Source: Paramecium octaurelia (Eukaryota; Ciliophora; Oligohymenophorea; Peniculida; Parameciidae). Taken from it: a DNA stretch of 64,000 nt. Shown here piece after piece: positions 23,120 through 35,858 of the stretch. Both the position numbers and the translations under genes were made by a program. The stretch covers positions 330,919 to 394,918 of the forward strand of contig CAJJDP010000056.1 in the NCBI GenBank assembly GCA_905182995.1. The letters are read 5' to 3'. The notes below the pieces were generated by a model. The model was not told where the DNA came from, did not search any database, and saw nothing but the letters and a program-made list of their open reading frames with translations. How positions within the stretch are numbered: the first letter of the stretch is position 1; every line of letters begins with the position of its first letter.

Positions 23120-23700
23120 ATGAATTTAGAATCAGTCAATTTTGATATAATTATAGAGACTGATATTAAGGATGAAATCCTATTATTCATATTTATACTT
23201 AAGAGAATGAAAATTATAATTTCTTTAATGATTTTCCTTGAGTATAAAATATTATATTACTATATTTTGCAGTTCATATAATATTATAGTATGTTATATT
23301 ATCCTCATACTAAAATCAAGAGGATATTGCATTGAAAGTAATTAGTAAAATAAGATAATCATTTGCATAATTTCTTATTATAAAAGTAAAATTGCAAGGC
23401 GAACAAATTAAAGTGAAGTTTGATATTTACTAGTTATATAAAGTCTAAATTCAATAAAATTCCCAAAGTTCGAAGATAATATTGGAAGTAAATTACAATT
23501 CAAAATTAGTTAACTTATTGCAAAAGGCAACATAATAGTTGTTAAGTGTGTTGATTGCTTCTCAGATTAAAATGCATTCTTAAGGAATAATCTCAAGTAA
23601 TGAATTTCTTAGTTCTAAGAAGAATTAAAAAATGCAATTAGAGATTATTTTATTGATTGAAAAGAACATAGGAATTCACTCACTTAAGATAACCAATTGA
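23120..23700 (+). CDS. hypothetical gene, 3' part clear, 5' exons uncertain
   Basis: The segment from about 23330 to TGA 23698-23700 is one clean frame (QEDIALKVISKIRQSFAQF, then KVKLQGEQIKVKFDIYQLYK, ending in IEKNIGIHSLKITN) with good Paramecium-like codon use. The only plausible upstream start is ATG 23120 (MNLESVNFDIIIETDIKDEI), but I could not find a short intron that brings it into the 3' frame. No family recognised. 22821-23119 holds nothing I can support. Confidence 0.45.
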
Positions 23701-24011
23701 TATTCAGAATTAAATAAGACTAACTGAGTTAGTAATGTCCCCAAAACTTTTGCGTATGTATTTATTTTTTTTATTCGCATATTATAAAATATAATATATT
23801 TTTATTCTGTTTTTGTCTAACATCTCTACTTACTTTAGTTTAATATATCATATAAACAAAAATACATATGTAATTAAAATCTGAGTATGGCTAATGGGAT
23901 GGTATTGATTGTTATAATTCATTAAAATAATATATCCTAAATCCACCAATCAAATGAGAGTTTCGATGTTTTTTGTGTGCCAATTTTTGAGTAACATTTT
24001 TAATATTAAAA
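23701..24011. other. intergenic region upstream of histone H3
   Basis: AT-rich, with no gene. It presumably contains the H3 promoter; no specific element recognised. Confidence 0.4.
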
Positions 24012-24434
<423 letters not shown>

Positions 24435-24552
24435 TATTTATTACAGAAAATTATTATATAAGATTTCATAAACCTTTAAATTTTAAATAGCCAATATATG
24501 AATATTCGATTGATTCCATAAGAATAATAGAGGTTGTTTGCCGATTCCAATT

Positions 24553-25914
24553 TAAATTCCAGATTCCCTCCTGTTTTATAAATGCTGTAACTTTAAAAAT
24601 ATAAATTTGATTAGATTAAGTACTATACATATTTATTTTGAGCCGAAATTATATACATATTGGAGAAATATTGTATAAATTAATTGCCTAATGACATTAT
24701 AATTTGTATATTAAATTTATAAGTAATATATCAGAATATGTATTTTGAATGTCCATGCTCCTTTAAAAAGGAATTAGAACAAGAAGATCAAATAATACAA
24801 CACATAGATCATTGTGAACAGTTTAATGTTGATAGTCCTTTATGCAATATGTACAAAAGGGGAAATGTTGATGAAGCACCAATAGAACAATTAGTAACTT
24901 TTTTGTGCGATCTCAAATTGCAAGTTGAAAGAATAGAAAATGTTTTAAGAAAACGTATAATAATATAACCATAATTTAGGTGGCTATTAAAAAAAGACAG
25001 CCTCAAATATACAAGAATTAAATTTTGATCATTATGCTAAATATGCTTCAAGTTCCAAAATCAGATCAAATATTTCTGGGGGGAAATAAAACGGAATTAC
25101 TGTCAAGATTCTTTCTCATAACATCTCAAGTGAAAAATAACAAGGCTAAATTGAATAAGAAAATCTAAACTAAAATAACTAACTGCCTCCCACTCCTCCT
25201 CTATCACCTAATCGATTTGAAGAGGAGAGAAACTAAAATACATTTACAGCTCATTAACCAACCATGTTAATTGAAGAACAACCAAAAATTAATGGGCAAT
25301 AGCAATCACAATAACAATAAGATTAAAAGGTTGCTTGTGAAGCCTGTAGAAAAGCTTTCTATTTCAATCAAGATTTTGAAAAATTATGGTTTTTGGAACA
25401 TTGTGGACATGTAATGTGTAAATTATGTATTCATCGATTGGCTCAAGAAAAGTTTGTTGAAAATGATGGAAGAATAATGTGCAAGGAGATTGGATGCATT
25501 GCGAGGATTACATACTTTGAATTAAAATAAATACTTGGACTTGACAAATTCAATGAATTGGATAAAAAATTAGCACTTAAAAATTAAAATATAGTTGAAT
25601 GTATTAAATGCTAGTCTCAATTCTCTTTTGAAAAAGGTAATCCTAACGAATAAGTGAAAGATTAGTAAGGTAAAAGTATAAGTGGTGATGCACTAGTAAG
25701 TTATGCTAATAATCGATTTATTTGTAAATAATGTAAGACTGAACAATGTAGATAATGCAATTCAGTACCATTCCATATTGGAATGACCTGTTAATAATAT
25801 AAGACTAACTAATAAGCAAATAAATGTGTTCTTTGTGATTTCCCTTGTGAAGGAAAGGTTTGTAATTAAGAAGATTGTTAAAAAAGAATTTAAAGGTTAT
25901 GTCAAAAAACTTTA
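24553..25914 (+). repeat. exact 1362-nt repeat, copy 1
   Basis: Identical to 25916-27277 and separated from it by a single N at 25915. It carries the 5' part of the E3 ligase gene. As with the repeat at 13 kb, this fits a scaffold join of overlapping contigs. Confidence 0.9.
24738..25914 (+). CDS. RBR/RCR E3 ligase, duplicated 5' part only
   Basis: The N-terminal part (zinc knuckle, RING1 and IBR) of the gene at 26101-28130, cut at the N. It is probably an assembly duplicate, not a second gene. 24435-24737, upstream, contains no gene. Confidence 0.6.
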
Positions 25915-25915
25915 N
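25915..25915. other. single-N assembly gap
   Basis: One undetermined base exactly at the junction of the two identical blocks. Confidence 0.9.
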
Positions 25916-27277
25916 TAAATTCCAGATTCCCTCCTGTTTTATAAATGCTGTAACTTTAAAAATATAAATTTGATTAGATTAAGTACTATACATATTTATT
26001 TTGAGCCGAAATTATATACATATTGGAGAAATATTGTATAAATTAATTGCCTAATGACATTATAATTTGTATATTAAATTTATAAGTAATATATCAGAAT
26101 ATGTATTTTGAATGTCCATGCTCCTTTAAAAAGGAATTAGAACAAGAAGATCAAATAATACAACACATAGATCATTGTGAACAGTTTAATGTTGATAGTC
26201 CTTTATGCAATATGTACAAAAGGGGAAATGTTGATGAAGCACCAATAGAACAATTAGTAACTTTTTTGTGCGATCTCAAATTGCAAGTTGAAAGAATAGA
26301 AAATGTTTTAAGAAAACGTATAATAATATAACCATAATTTAGGTGGCTATTAAAAAAAGACAGCCTCAAATATACAAGAATTAAATTTTGATCATTATGC
26401 TAAATATGCTTCAAGTTCCAAAATCAGATCAAATATTTCTGGGGGGAAATAAAACGGAATTACTGTCAAGATTCTTTCTCATAACATCTCAAGTGAAAAA
26501 TAACAAGGCTAAATTGAATAAGAAAATCTAAACTAAAATAACTAACTGCCTCCCACTCCTCCTCTATCACCTAATCGATTTGAAGAGGAGAGAAACTAAA
26601 ATACATTTACAGCTCATTAACCAACCATGTTAATTGAAGAACAACCAAAAATTAATGGGCAATAGCAATCACAATAACAATAAGATTAAAAGGTTGCTTG
26701 TGAAGCCTGTAGAAAAGCTTTCTATTTCAATCAAGATTTTGAAAAATTATGGTTTTTGGAACATTGTGGACATGTAATGTGTAAATTATGTATTCATCGA
26801 TTGGCTCAAGAAAAGTTTGTTGAAAATGATGGAAGAATAATGTGCAAGGAGATTGGATGCATTGCGAGGATTACATACTTTGAATTAAAATAAATACTTG
26901 GACTTGACAAATTCAATGAATTGGATAAAAAATTAGCACTTAAAAATTAAAATATAGTTGAATGTATTAAATGCTAGTCTCAATTCTCTTTTGAAAAAGG
27001 TAATCCTAACGAATAAGTGAAAGATTAGTAAGGTAAAAGTATAAGTGGTGATGCACTAGTAAGTTATGCTAATAATCGATTTATTTGTAAATAATGTAAG
27101 ACTGAACAATGTAGATAATGCAATTCAGTACCATTCCATATTGGAATGACCTGTTAATAATATAAGACTAACTAATAAGCAAATAAATGTGTTCTTTGTG
27201 ATTTCCCTTGTGAAGGAAAGGTTTGTAATTAAGAAGATTGTTAAAAAAGAATTTAAAGGTTATGTCAAAAAACTTTA
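25916..27277 (+). repeat. exact 1362-nt repeat, copy 2
   Basis: The second copy; it continues into the unique 3' part of the E3 ligase gene, so this is the copy that belongs to the complete gene. Confidence 0.9.
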
Positions 27278-28130
27278 GATTGTGGTCACGAGTGTAATGG
27301 AGTAAAGGGTGAAGAATGCTTATGCTTAAGGTGCTCAAAACAAGAACCTGACGACTATTGCAATATGTGTTTTACTGAAGCCTTAAAGAGTGCTCCTTGT
27401 ATCAAAACAGAATGTGGCCATATTTTTCATGAAGAATGCATAATGAAGAAACTAGATGCAAAATGGAATGGACCCAGAATAGTATTTCAATATTGTACAT
27501 GCCCTTTATGTAAGAAATGGTTGGATGTTAAACATAAGGAAATTTAAGCAAAGTTAAATGTGGCTTAATAATTAAAATTATAAATATAGGATTTGTGTAC
27601 AGAAAGATTAGATATAGAAGGGTTAAAAAAAGCAAAAGAATTAACAGATCCTAAAAGCTAGTATTATTAAAAACCACACGAATTTGCGATGGATAAATTT
27701 TGTTTTTATGAATGTTTTAAGTGTAAAAAACCGTATTTTGGAGGAATGAAAAATTGTTAAGCTGCTGCAGAGAATAATGACAGAGCGTAATTCAATAAGG
27801 AAGACTTAATATGCTCTAGTTGCTGTCCAATCTCATTTGAAGCAAAATGTAATAAACATGGAGTTAAGTATATTGAATTCAAATGTCGATTCTGTTGTTC
27901 TGTTGCTGTATGGTTTTGTGGGTAAGCATATTTTATATATAATTTTTAGAGGAACTACTCATTATTGTGAACCATGCCATAGTGGAAGAAATCCGAACAT
28001 GAATAAACCATGTCCAGGCTTAGAAAAATGTCCATTGGGAGTTAATCACAAACCAACTGGCTAGGAGAATGCATTGGGATGCGCACTTTGTAGGTCTAAA
28101 AGAGTTGATGATATTCTTAAAAAAAACTGA
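26101..28130 (+). CDS. E3 ubiquitin ligase combining RING1-IBR with a MYCBP2/PHR-type RING-Cys-relay module
   Basis: Two introns (25 nt near 26312 and 28 nt at 27922-27949) leave one frame to TGA 28128-28130, about 650 aa. Order: N-terminal C/H knuckle; Gln/Pro linker; RING1 (CEACRKAF, CGHVMCKLC); IBR (ECIKCQSQF, ICKQCKTEQCRQCN, HIGMTC); Cys-rich NFX1-like bridge (CGHEC); then RING DDYCNMCFTEALKSAP, CGHIFHEEC, GPRI, CPLCKKWL; then the tandem-cysteine domain (CYKC-like ECFKCKKPYFGGMKNC, CSSCCP, CRFCCSVAVWFC, GTTHYCEPCH, HKPTGQENALGCALCR). The C-terminal half follows human MYCBP2 almost block by block, and both relay cysteines (the ones I recall as C4520 and C4572) are present, at codons 27755-27757 and 27917-27919. 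MYCBP2-type ligases pass ubiquitin to Ser/Thr by ester bonds. Substrate unknown. Confidence 0.88.
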
Positions 28131-28412
28131 TGTATATAATTAATATTTTATGTAATAACTATTTCTGAACTTGAACTATTCCATATAAAATTATATCTCA
28201 GATCTTTTTGTAAATCATTTACAATAATACATGTAAGTAAGAGTTATAGATTTAATAATAAACATTAGGAAGATTAGCAAAATTTATTCATCTAACTTTC
28301 TAAATTCTATTTCTTAAATTATCATCTTACCCATAGATCAGAAATAAGAAATTGAATATACAAATACCGACTGATTCTTGTATGATTAATTCTAAAGTTT
28401 AATAAATTAAAT

Positions 28413-30805
28413 ATGCGTTCTAATTAACCAAAAGTCACAGAAAATGGGTCCAAGCCATCACAATATTTTGAGGGCAATAGAAAAGGAGAAGTAAATGAGT
28501 TGAAAATGTATGAATATATTCATTGAATATATAGATTGGTTAAGAATACAATAAATGAAAAGGATGACAAAAAGAAACGAGAAGTAGTTAAGAAGGTGAT
28601 TGCTTACATGACATTGGGTATTATTAGATTCTAAAATAGGAATCGATGTATCTAAATTATTCCCAGAAATGTGTATGGCATCTTACACTAATGATTTGGT
28701 ATAAAAAAAGATGATATATTTATATCTGACAACATATGCAGAATAGAATAAGGATATGGCATTCATGGCCATTAGTACATTTCAAAAGGATTGCAAACAC
28801 AATGATCCTAAAATTCGTGGATTTGCTTTGAGAAATTTGTGCTCTCTTAGTTTTAGTGGTGCAATAGAATTTTTGATGCCTGCAATAAAGGAGGCCTTAT
28901 CAGATATTGATGCATATGTCAGGAAAACAGCTATAATGGGATGTGTTAAAGTGTTTTACATGCAACCAGAGTAATTAAATAATATAGAAGACCAATTATA
29001 TAAAATGATTAGTGATAATGATCCTCTGGTAATTATAAATGCCATTCATGCACTCAATGAAATCCTAGCATAAGAAGGTGGAATGGCATTATCAAAAAAG
29101 ATGGTCGATTATTTATTAGGGAGATTGAAAGAATTTAATGAATGGGGATAGGCCACAATTTTAGATGAGCTTTCCAAATACTCTCCAAAAGATGACAAGG
29201 AAATGTTCAACATTATGAATTTATTAGAAGAAAGATTGAAGCATTCCTGTTCTGCAATTGTTTTAGGAGTTATCAAGGTTTTCATGAATTTCACTAAAAA
29301 TAAACCTTAAATATATGAATAAGTTATTACCAGAGTCAAACTACCATTAATCACTTTGGCTTCTATTAGCGAAGGCAATTTTGAAATAATGTATACTATT
29401 TTGTGCCACATCAAATATATTGCATCCAAAGGATATAACTCTGTATTTGCTTCTGATTACAAATCATTTTATTGCAGAGTAGACGAACCCACCTACATTA
29501 AATTACTTAAACTTGAAATTCTATCATTAATCGCATGTGATTTTAATTTAGGAGACATGCTGAATGAATTAGGAGAATATGTTACTGATGTTGATCAAGA
29601 GATCTCAAAAAAATCAATCTAAGCCTTAGGTGCTATTGCCATAAGACTACCTGACTTAGCGACTGCTATTGTAAAATAATTGTCATCCTTTGTGACTCTT
29701 TAGGACTATATTACAAACGAAGTCATTCTAGCATTTAAAGACGTTTTGAGAAAAGATCCAAAACACATTAAAGACTGTTTAGAAATTATCCAATCTGATA
29801 ATATAACAGATTCAAATTCAAAAATTGCATTGATCTATATTCTTGGCCAATATGGAAACCAGATTCCTTTGGCTCCATATATTCTAGAAACTTATATAGG
29901 GGCCCAAGAATCTGTGGAATTGAAGCATACTCTACTTACATCTTGTTTGAAAGTGTTTTTTGTTAGAGCACCAGAAATGCACTAAGTATTGGGTAAACTA
30001 TTCTATGCAATCATCAATAATGAGAATGAGGATATTGATTTGAAAGATAGAGCTGCATATTATTATAGAGCGTTAAAATCAAATCCTAACGAAGTAAAGT
30101 AACTTTGGTAATATAACATTAAAGTCGATAAATTCCTTGAAGAAACTATCATAAATAAAGAAGCACTACTATTTGAATTTAATTCTTTGTCTGTCATTTA
30201 TGAAAAAAATGTGAACAAATTCATCAAGCCAATTGAATACTTTAATAATCTTAGAAGCAAGGAGTTACAAGATCTTAATTAAGAATAATCACAAACCCAA
30301 ACAACTTAAGAATAGACCTCTGATGTTATAGAAAATCCATAATCATAACCATATGGCTAAACCAATGATCTCCTTGAAATTTCTGATTAACCTCAATAAC
30401 AATAGCAGTTGTCTCTTAGTGTAGATAGTTTCATAGTAAACTTTGCAATTGACGCTGATCATTTTGAAAATATGTGGACTAATTTAAACGATGGGTAATC
30501 AGTCTATCATTTATATTAGGGCTACCTTTACAAGGATGTTAGTGCGAAATGACATTGCCAACGAAACCTCAATTGAATAATTATTCAAGCAATACCGACT
30601 GTATAATATTGCAGCAGGAGAAGAAGAGAACATCTTGAAAATGTATTTCTACGGGTCGCATTAATGCTAAGTCTTTTTTGAATTTGAGATAAACAAGAAT
30701 CTTAGTACAGTTATACTAAATACAAGATCGGAAATAGAGGATCAGGCATATTTAGCATCTAAATATGTAGAAGATTTTCTTAGACAAGTCCATTTAATTG
30801 AGTGA
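28413..30805 (+). CDS. beta-adaptin, AP-complex large subunit
   Basis: Large subunit of a clathrin-type adaptor that sorts membrane cargo. The N-terminal adaptin solenoid is clear: TINEKDDKKKREVVKKVIAYM, LFPEMCMASYTNDLVQKKMI, CKHNDPKIRGFALRNLCSL, YVRKTAIMGCVKVF and DNDPLVIINAIHALNEI are classic beta-adaptin blocks. After about residue 600 there is a Gln-rich hinge, then a short C-terminal appendage reached through a 25-nt intron (GTAATCAG to TATTAG). Introns of 27 and 22 nt lie near the 5' end. About 770 aa, shorter than AP-1/2 beta, which leaves AP-4 or AP-3 beta possible; the solenoid alone does not settle it. No di-aromatic clathrin box was noted in the hinge. Confidence 0.88.
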
Positions 30806-30960
30806 TCATATTACATTAAATATATATATTAGAGTCAATCACTTGTTTAACCACAAATAATTTTCAAATAACTATCTGATGAAAACTATAAATAAAAAAT
30901 TCAAATTTTATGTATATAACCGATTTTAATTATATACAATATATAATATAATTAAACCGA

Positions 30961-32521
30961 TGTACATTTATTTTGGAATAGGTGTTTCACTAATTTTATT
31001 ATACACTTTGGTGATTAAACCATTAATCTCGCTTTTGTTGATCAAAATTAAATTTGGAAAACAGGCAAAAATTATTTTCTACCCTATTTTTGGAGACATT
31101 ATAGAAATCGAAGGCTCCCTTAAAAAATACAACGATCATTATGAATCATTAAGAAGATACTTTACAGAGAATAAAGACTTAAAATTTATTTTATTAAATG
31201 TCTTCAAAACTCCTCTCATCCTAATTGGAGACCCTGAAATTAATAAAATGATACACACTGATCATGAAAACTATAAAAAAATAGATTTTCTAAATAATAA
31301 GTAAAAAATATCTATATAATAAGTTCTCGTCTTATGGGATAGGGTTTACTGTATTAGTCTGGTTAGAAATGGAAGAGTCAAAGAAAATTATTGGGAAAGC
31401 CATTTGATTATGACAAGCTGAAAGCAAGAATTCCAATGATGAATTAGGTCGTCAAACAAAAATTGGAAAATACTTATAACAATCCTTTAGATTTAACCAG
31501 ATCTATTGCAGGGGAAGTTGTAATACAAACATTCTTTGGATAAGAGGCCTAAAATGCATAACTTAATAATAGGGAGGCTCAATCTGAAATTGTGGAATTG
31601 TTTAATGATGTGGCAGAAGCAATTTATGGATCTTTGTATGGATTTATGAAATGGATGATTCTTGGAGAAAAGCAATGGAAGATATTTCCTAATAAATTAG
31701 AAAGGGACATCAATAGGAGAATTGAAGAGCTTACTGAATTTGCTCGAAAGGTTATAGATGATAGGATTACAAAAATAAACCAGGAAGGATTTAAGAAAAA
31801 TGAAGACGATTTTGATTTCTTGGATATTCACTTAAAAGAGTTTTTAGGATCTAAGAATGAAAGTGGAATCACCAAAGATGAAATAATATCTTAGTTTATT
31901 ACTTTATTTTTTGCTGGTACTGATACTACATCAAGTGTTGCCGCTATGAGTTTATTTTATTTAGCTTAGCACCCAGATGTTTATGATGCATTGGTTAAAG
32001 AACTAGAGAATGTAGTTGGTGATGGTGATGTTCTTGATTAGCATCTTTCAAAACTATTAGAATTAAATTCATTCATTTGGGAAGTATTGAGAGTAAGAAA
32101 TCCAGCCAGTGGACCATTAGTAAGAATGGCTAAGTAAGACTTAGTGTTGAAAGATTTGCATGTCAAAAAAGGATGGATTTTAATGCCAGCTAATTTTGTG
32201 TAATAATAAACGGATAAGTACTTTGACAATTATAAAGAATTTGATCATAAAAGATTTTTGAAGGCTTAAGCAATAAAAGAAGATAATGGTTTTGTTAATA
32301 TTCCATTTTCTGCAGGCCCTAGAAATTGCATTGGACAAGTAATTTAACATACTTAATATATTTAGCATATGGCACTCATGGAAATTAAGGTCATCTTATG
32401 TCATATTTTAAGAACCTTCAAAATTATCGTAGTGCCAGATAAGATGAAGAATTTGAAATGGAAAGCAAAGTTTTTGTATTTCCACGAACCATTAGATTGC
32501 ATACAATTAGTCAAAAAATGA
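30961..32521 (+). CDS. cytochrome P450 monooxygenase
   Basis: Heme-thiolate monooxygenase, probably ER-anchored by the N-terminal hydrophobic segment (GVSLILLYTLVIKPLISLLL). Signatures present: WKSQRKLLGKPF (C helix), the I-helix FFAGTDTTSS, the E-x-x-R of the K helix in WEVLRVRNPA, and the heme loop FSAGPRNCIG with its Cys ligand. Two introns: 23 nt (GTTTACTG to GGTTAG) before the C helix and 27 nt right after the heme loop. TGA 32519-32521; about 500 aa, normal length. The closest relatives are the broad CYP3/4/5-like eukaryotic clan; the substrate cannot be inferred. Confidence 0.95.
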
Positions 32522-32681
32522 AGATTGATTAAAATTTAATCCATATTCAAGAGATTAATTATTTGCATTTTAAATATTATTTATAAAAATCTATGGGATC
32601 CTTGGTTTATGTGTTTTCCTTTTATAAGAGTAACAATTAGTTATGGAGTTTATTTATTTTAATTTTATATTTATAAAAATT

Positions 32682-34118
32682 ATGTCACTGTAAAGAGAAA
32701 ATACATTAATTAAGGAAAATAGGTTAAAACGGATTCAAAAGCTATTCGTCGCGCGTAGTTTGGCTATGAATGAACCATAAACTCAAAGTGACAGAAATAT
32801 TTTCTAAGAAATCAATGATGAGTTCAATATTGATAAAGGGCCAAAGTATAATGAAAAGGGTGAAATCATTAAGCATTCAATAATAGGAAAACCTGATTGG
32901 TTCAATAAAACTAAGTATGGGAAAAAATAGACTTAATTTGATGAATTCAATCTTCGATAACTCCCACAAAAATCATAAACTCGAATTGATTAAGATTAAA
33001 GATCTATGGCCAAAAGTGATATAAAAAGTTTATAAAAAGGTGGAGGTTCTGGAAAATTCAAAAAGGACAAGAGAGATTAGTTAACTACCAAAACTCAGTT
33101 ACTTGAAGAATTGGAAAAGATTAAAGACAGAATTGAATTGAATAAAGAAATAGAGCAAAGAAAACTCAAGTAACTATTTAATTCTAAGTTTAGGGAACTG
33201 TAACTTGTTGTGAGATGCAATGCTACAAAGTAGGAAAGAGTAATGGATAAACATACTAGGATGGAATAATACTGGAATGATTTCACTTACAAATAAGCAA
33301 ATCAATTAGGTAGATTTCCTTCTGATTGTCAATTGATTTAAGCTGAAAATTATAGAACAAGATTAGAAGCTGCTGCAGCATTTGATGCTCTCAAAACAGA
33401 CTATGAAAGATTTGGACCAAGAGTTTGGTAAATGACTCTAAGAAAACCTGATTAATCAAATGAAATGTTACTTAAATTAAAGGATACATAAATGATTGTA
33501 GAAAATGAAATAAAGTATGACTTTATAGTGGTAATTAATATTCAAGATATTTAGGGATCTGATTTGCCAAATGCTTTTACAGAATCATCTGTGTGTGGAC
33601 ATAAGGGTGGCATAGAATATTATAGAAAACCCAATTTTCTGCCTGATAGCAGTCAATTAACATTCTCTAGTCGATTCAGAAAATCAACAGACTCAGAAAT
33701 GAATTAAAGTTCTTTACCTTTTAAGAGTTTTAGAAGTGAAGAATATTTGATGAAAAAAATAGAAAAACAAAAAAGTTAATTCAATTAATCACATATGTTG
33801 TCAATCGATAAGACTGATGGATATGATTAATTAATAATATTGGGAAAGAATTAGTATGAAATAGAAAAATAAATGTTGCTACATGATGGAACAGATAATA
33901 CAGGAGTATATCGTAAGAACATCGAAAAAATACCTGAAGAATTAACTAAGGAATAAATTTATGAGTAGAATTTCACTGGAACATAGAGATTAATTCTGCC
34001 ATAGATTTATAAGACATAAATGTCAAGAATTAAAAGGCAAGGATCTGCCACCAGTAAAAGCTAGGACTCAAGGAGCAGTCAGGATTTTCAAACAGAAAAT
34101 TAAACAGTTATATAATGA
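32682..34118 (+). CDS. hypothetical protein, 478 aa, charged with coiled coil
   Basis: Open in one frame from ATG 32682 to TGA 34116-34118; a 24-nt stretch GTAATTAATATTCAAGATATTTAG near 33531 could be an intron, as its removal keeps the frame. A Lys/Glu coiled coil covers about residues 140-200 (LLEELEKIKDRIELNKEIEQ). The later part has a conserved-looking block, RTRLEAAAAFDALKTDYERF. Ser/Arg/Gln-rich tail. No domain recognised. The composition resembles ciliary or cortical proteins of ciliates, but no function is claimed. Confidence 0.8.
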
Positions 34119-34179
34119 ATAGAAAGATTTTGATTTTGTATTTCACATGATTAATATACTTATTTTATATTAAGCTTTT

Positions 34180-34689
34180 TCATTTTTTCTTGTTTCCTCC
34201 TTTAGCTTAAGCTGCTGCTTTTCCACCTGCATTATTCTTTCTCAAAGCTTTAAGTTAGGTACTGAGGAGTGCACTTCTCTATTTTAATAATTGAAAATAG
34301 CATTACTCTCTTTCTGAGAATCATAACTCTAAATCTATCAAAATCTGTTAATTTAGCTCTTAAAGCTTTCTTGGCAACTTTCTTGGCAGCAATAGTATTT
34401 TGATATTGTGCAAATGGGTCACTCTTTTTAATTGCCTTGGTAATCACACCGGTTCTAGCACCTCTTGTGGCACCTTTAAGATTGAATTTGGTAAGTGTCA
34501 ATCTTCTGATTGGGATGACCTATCTTTACACACCTGTGGTTGGTCCATCAATGAGGACTCTCTTGTCGTTGAGGATTTCAACAATAGTGGCCAATTTGCC
34601 TTCTTATGGACCATAGTTGATCTTGACAACTCTTCCAACTTCAACAAACTTCCCAAGCACCTAGAAAAATTAATGGATGTTCTTACCAT
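34180..34689 (-). CDS. RPL14: 60S ribosomal protein eL14
   Basis: Large-subunit ribosomal protein. The KOW-like N-terminal domain reads KFVEVGRVVKINYGPQEGKL, followed by ATIVEILNDKRVLIDGP and the L14e block IRRLTLTKFNLKGATRGAR. The basic C-terminal helix ends ALRKNNAGGKAAAQAKGG. Two introns: 26 nt directly after the initiating ATG codon (34687-34689), and 28 nt after ILRKR. TGA 34180-34182. About 150 aa, normal length for eL14. Confidence 0.95.
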
Positions 34690-35858
34690 CTCTAATAAAA
34701 CAAATTTTTTTTATTATTTAAAAATCCTTTTAATCTTTTTAAAAAGAGGTGTTAAACTAATATAATATATAATTTAAATTATCTTCGCTCAACCTAAGTC
34801 TTCTCTCTAACAAATTCATTTAGTCTAAATACGAGAATCATTTATAGAATTCACACTTGGTTAAATAAATTATATAATTATATAAACTTCAATTGCTTTG
34901 TTTTCACAAAATTTATGATACTCACTCTTATGCTACATTCCTTTCATTTAGGTCTAATTTTAGTATAATTTTATTAAATCCAAATTTCAAATAAAAAATA
35001 ATCATTTTTTAATGATGATGCAATATAAAATGATTCTTAGAAATCTCTTAAAACTATACAAAATACTATGTAAAATCACTTTAATATTTAAACATGTGAA
35101 ATTAGTAATAAAAATTAAAATAATCATTTAAAATGGAATGAAAAATGTAATGGCAATGATATTAAACAATGAGGATAGAAGGTCCATTTAAATTTAAATA
35201 AATTTTAGACAATATAATAATATTAAAAACTAAAAAATAAAATAGAATCAGAATGCTGAATTGTTCTATCATCAAATAATAGTATCATATCAAGTCATAT
35301 GAAAATCATCAATTTACTATCTAATTAAACAAGTTAATTTTTGATTACTATATATAGTTTTTACTTAAAAAAGTTAATTATTTAAATGAAATAGAGGTGC
35401 TAATCTTGTTAAATGAATAAATAAATAAATCGTAGTATTTAAATACATATCCTTACTTAATTTTCCTTAGTAATAATTTTATTTAAATAAGTATTATCAT
35501 AGAATTTAGAGGATGAAATAATAATCTTATAAAAAAGTAGAATTTTTTATATCACTATTCTCTACTTGAATCCTATGTGTTATTAATTCAAATTAAAAAT
35601 TAAATATTTAATCAAGTTTTTTTGAATTGTGAATGTCTTCAGAATGCATCTTTCTCCTTACTTTTTGTATGAATGTCATCAGAAACTATTTCCTTTGAAC
35701 TAATTCCAATAAGGATCTCTATCTTATTTTATTAAATTTGAATCTTCCGTAGATCTTTCTCTAAATTATCCATTTTTAATACAAGTACTTCCCATAGGGG
35801 GTTGTGTTGTATTTATTAGGAGTTAAGGAAAGTTATTATTATTTATTGTAAATTTATA
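34690..35858. other. 1.2-kb AT-rich gap, no supported gene
   Basis: This is among the longest gene-poor stretches of the window. Only one 44-codon minus-strand reading (35639-35773, MDNLEKDLRKIQIQQNKIEI) looks remotely like protein. The rest is AT-rich without coding signal. It should include the promoters of eL14 (left) and the WD-repeat gene (right). Confidence 0.5.
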
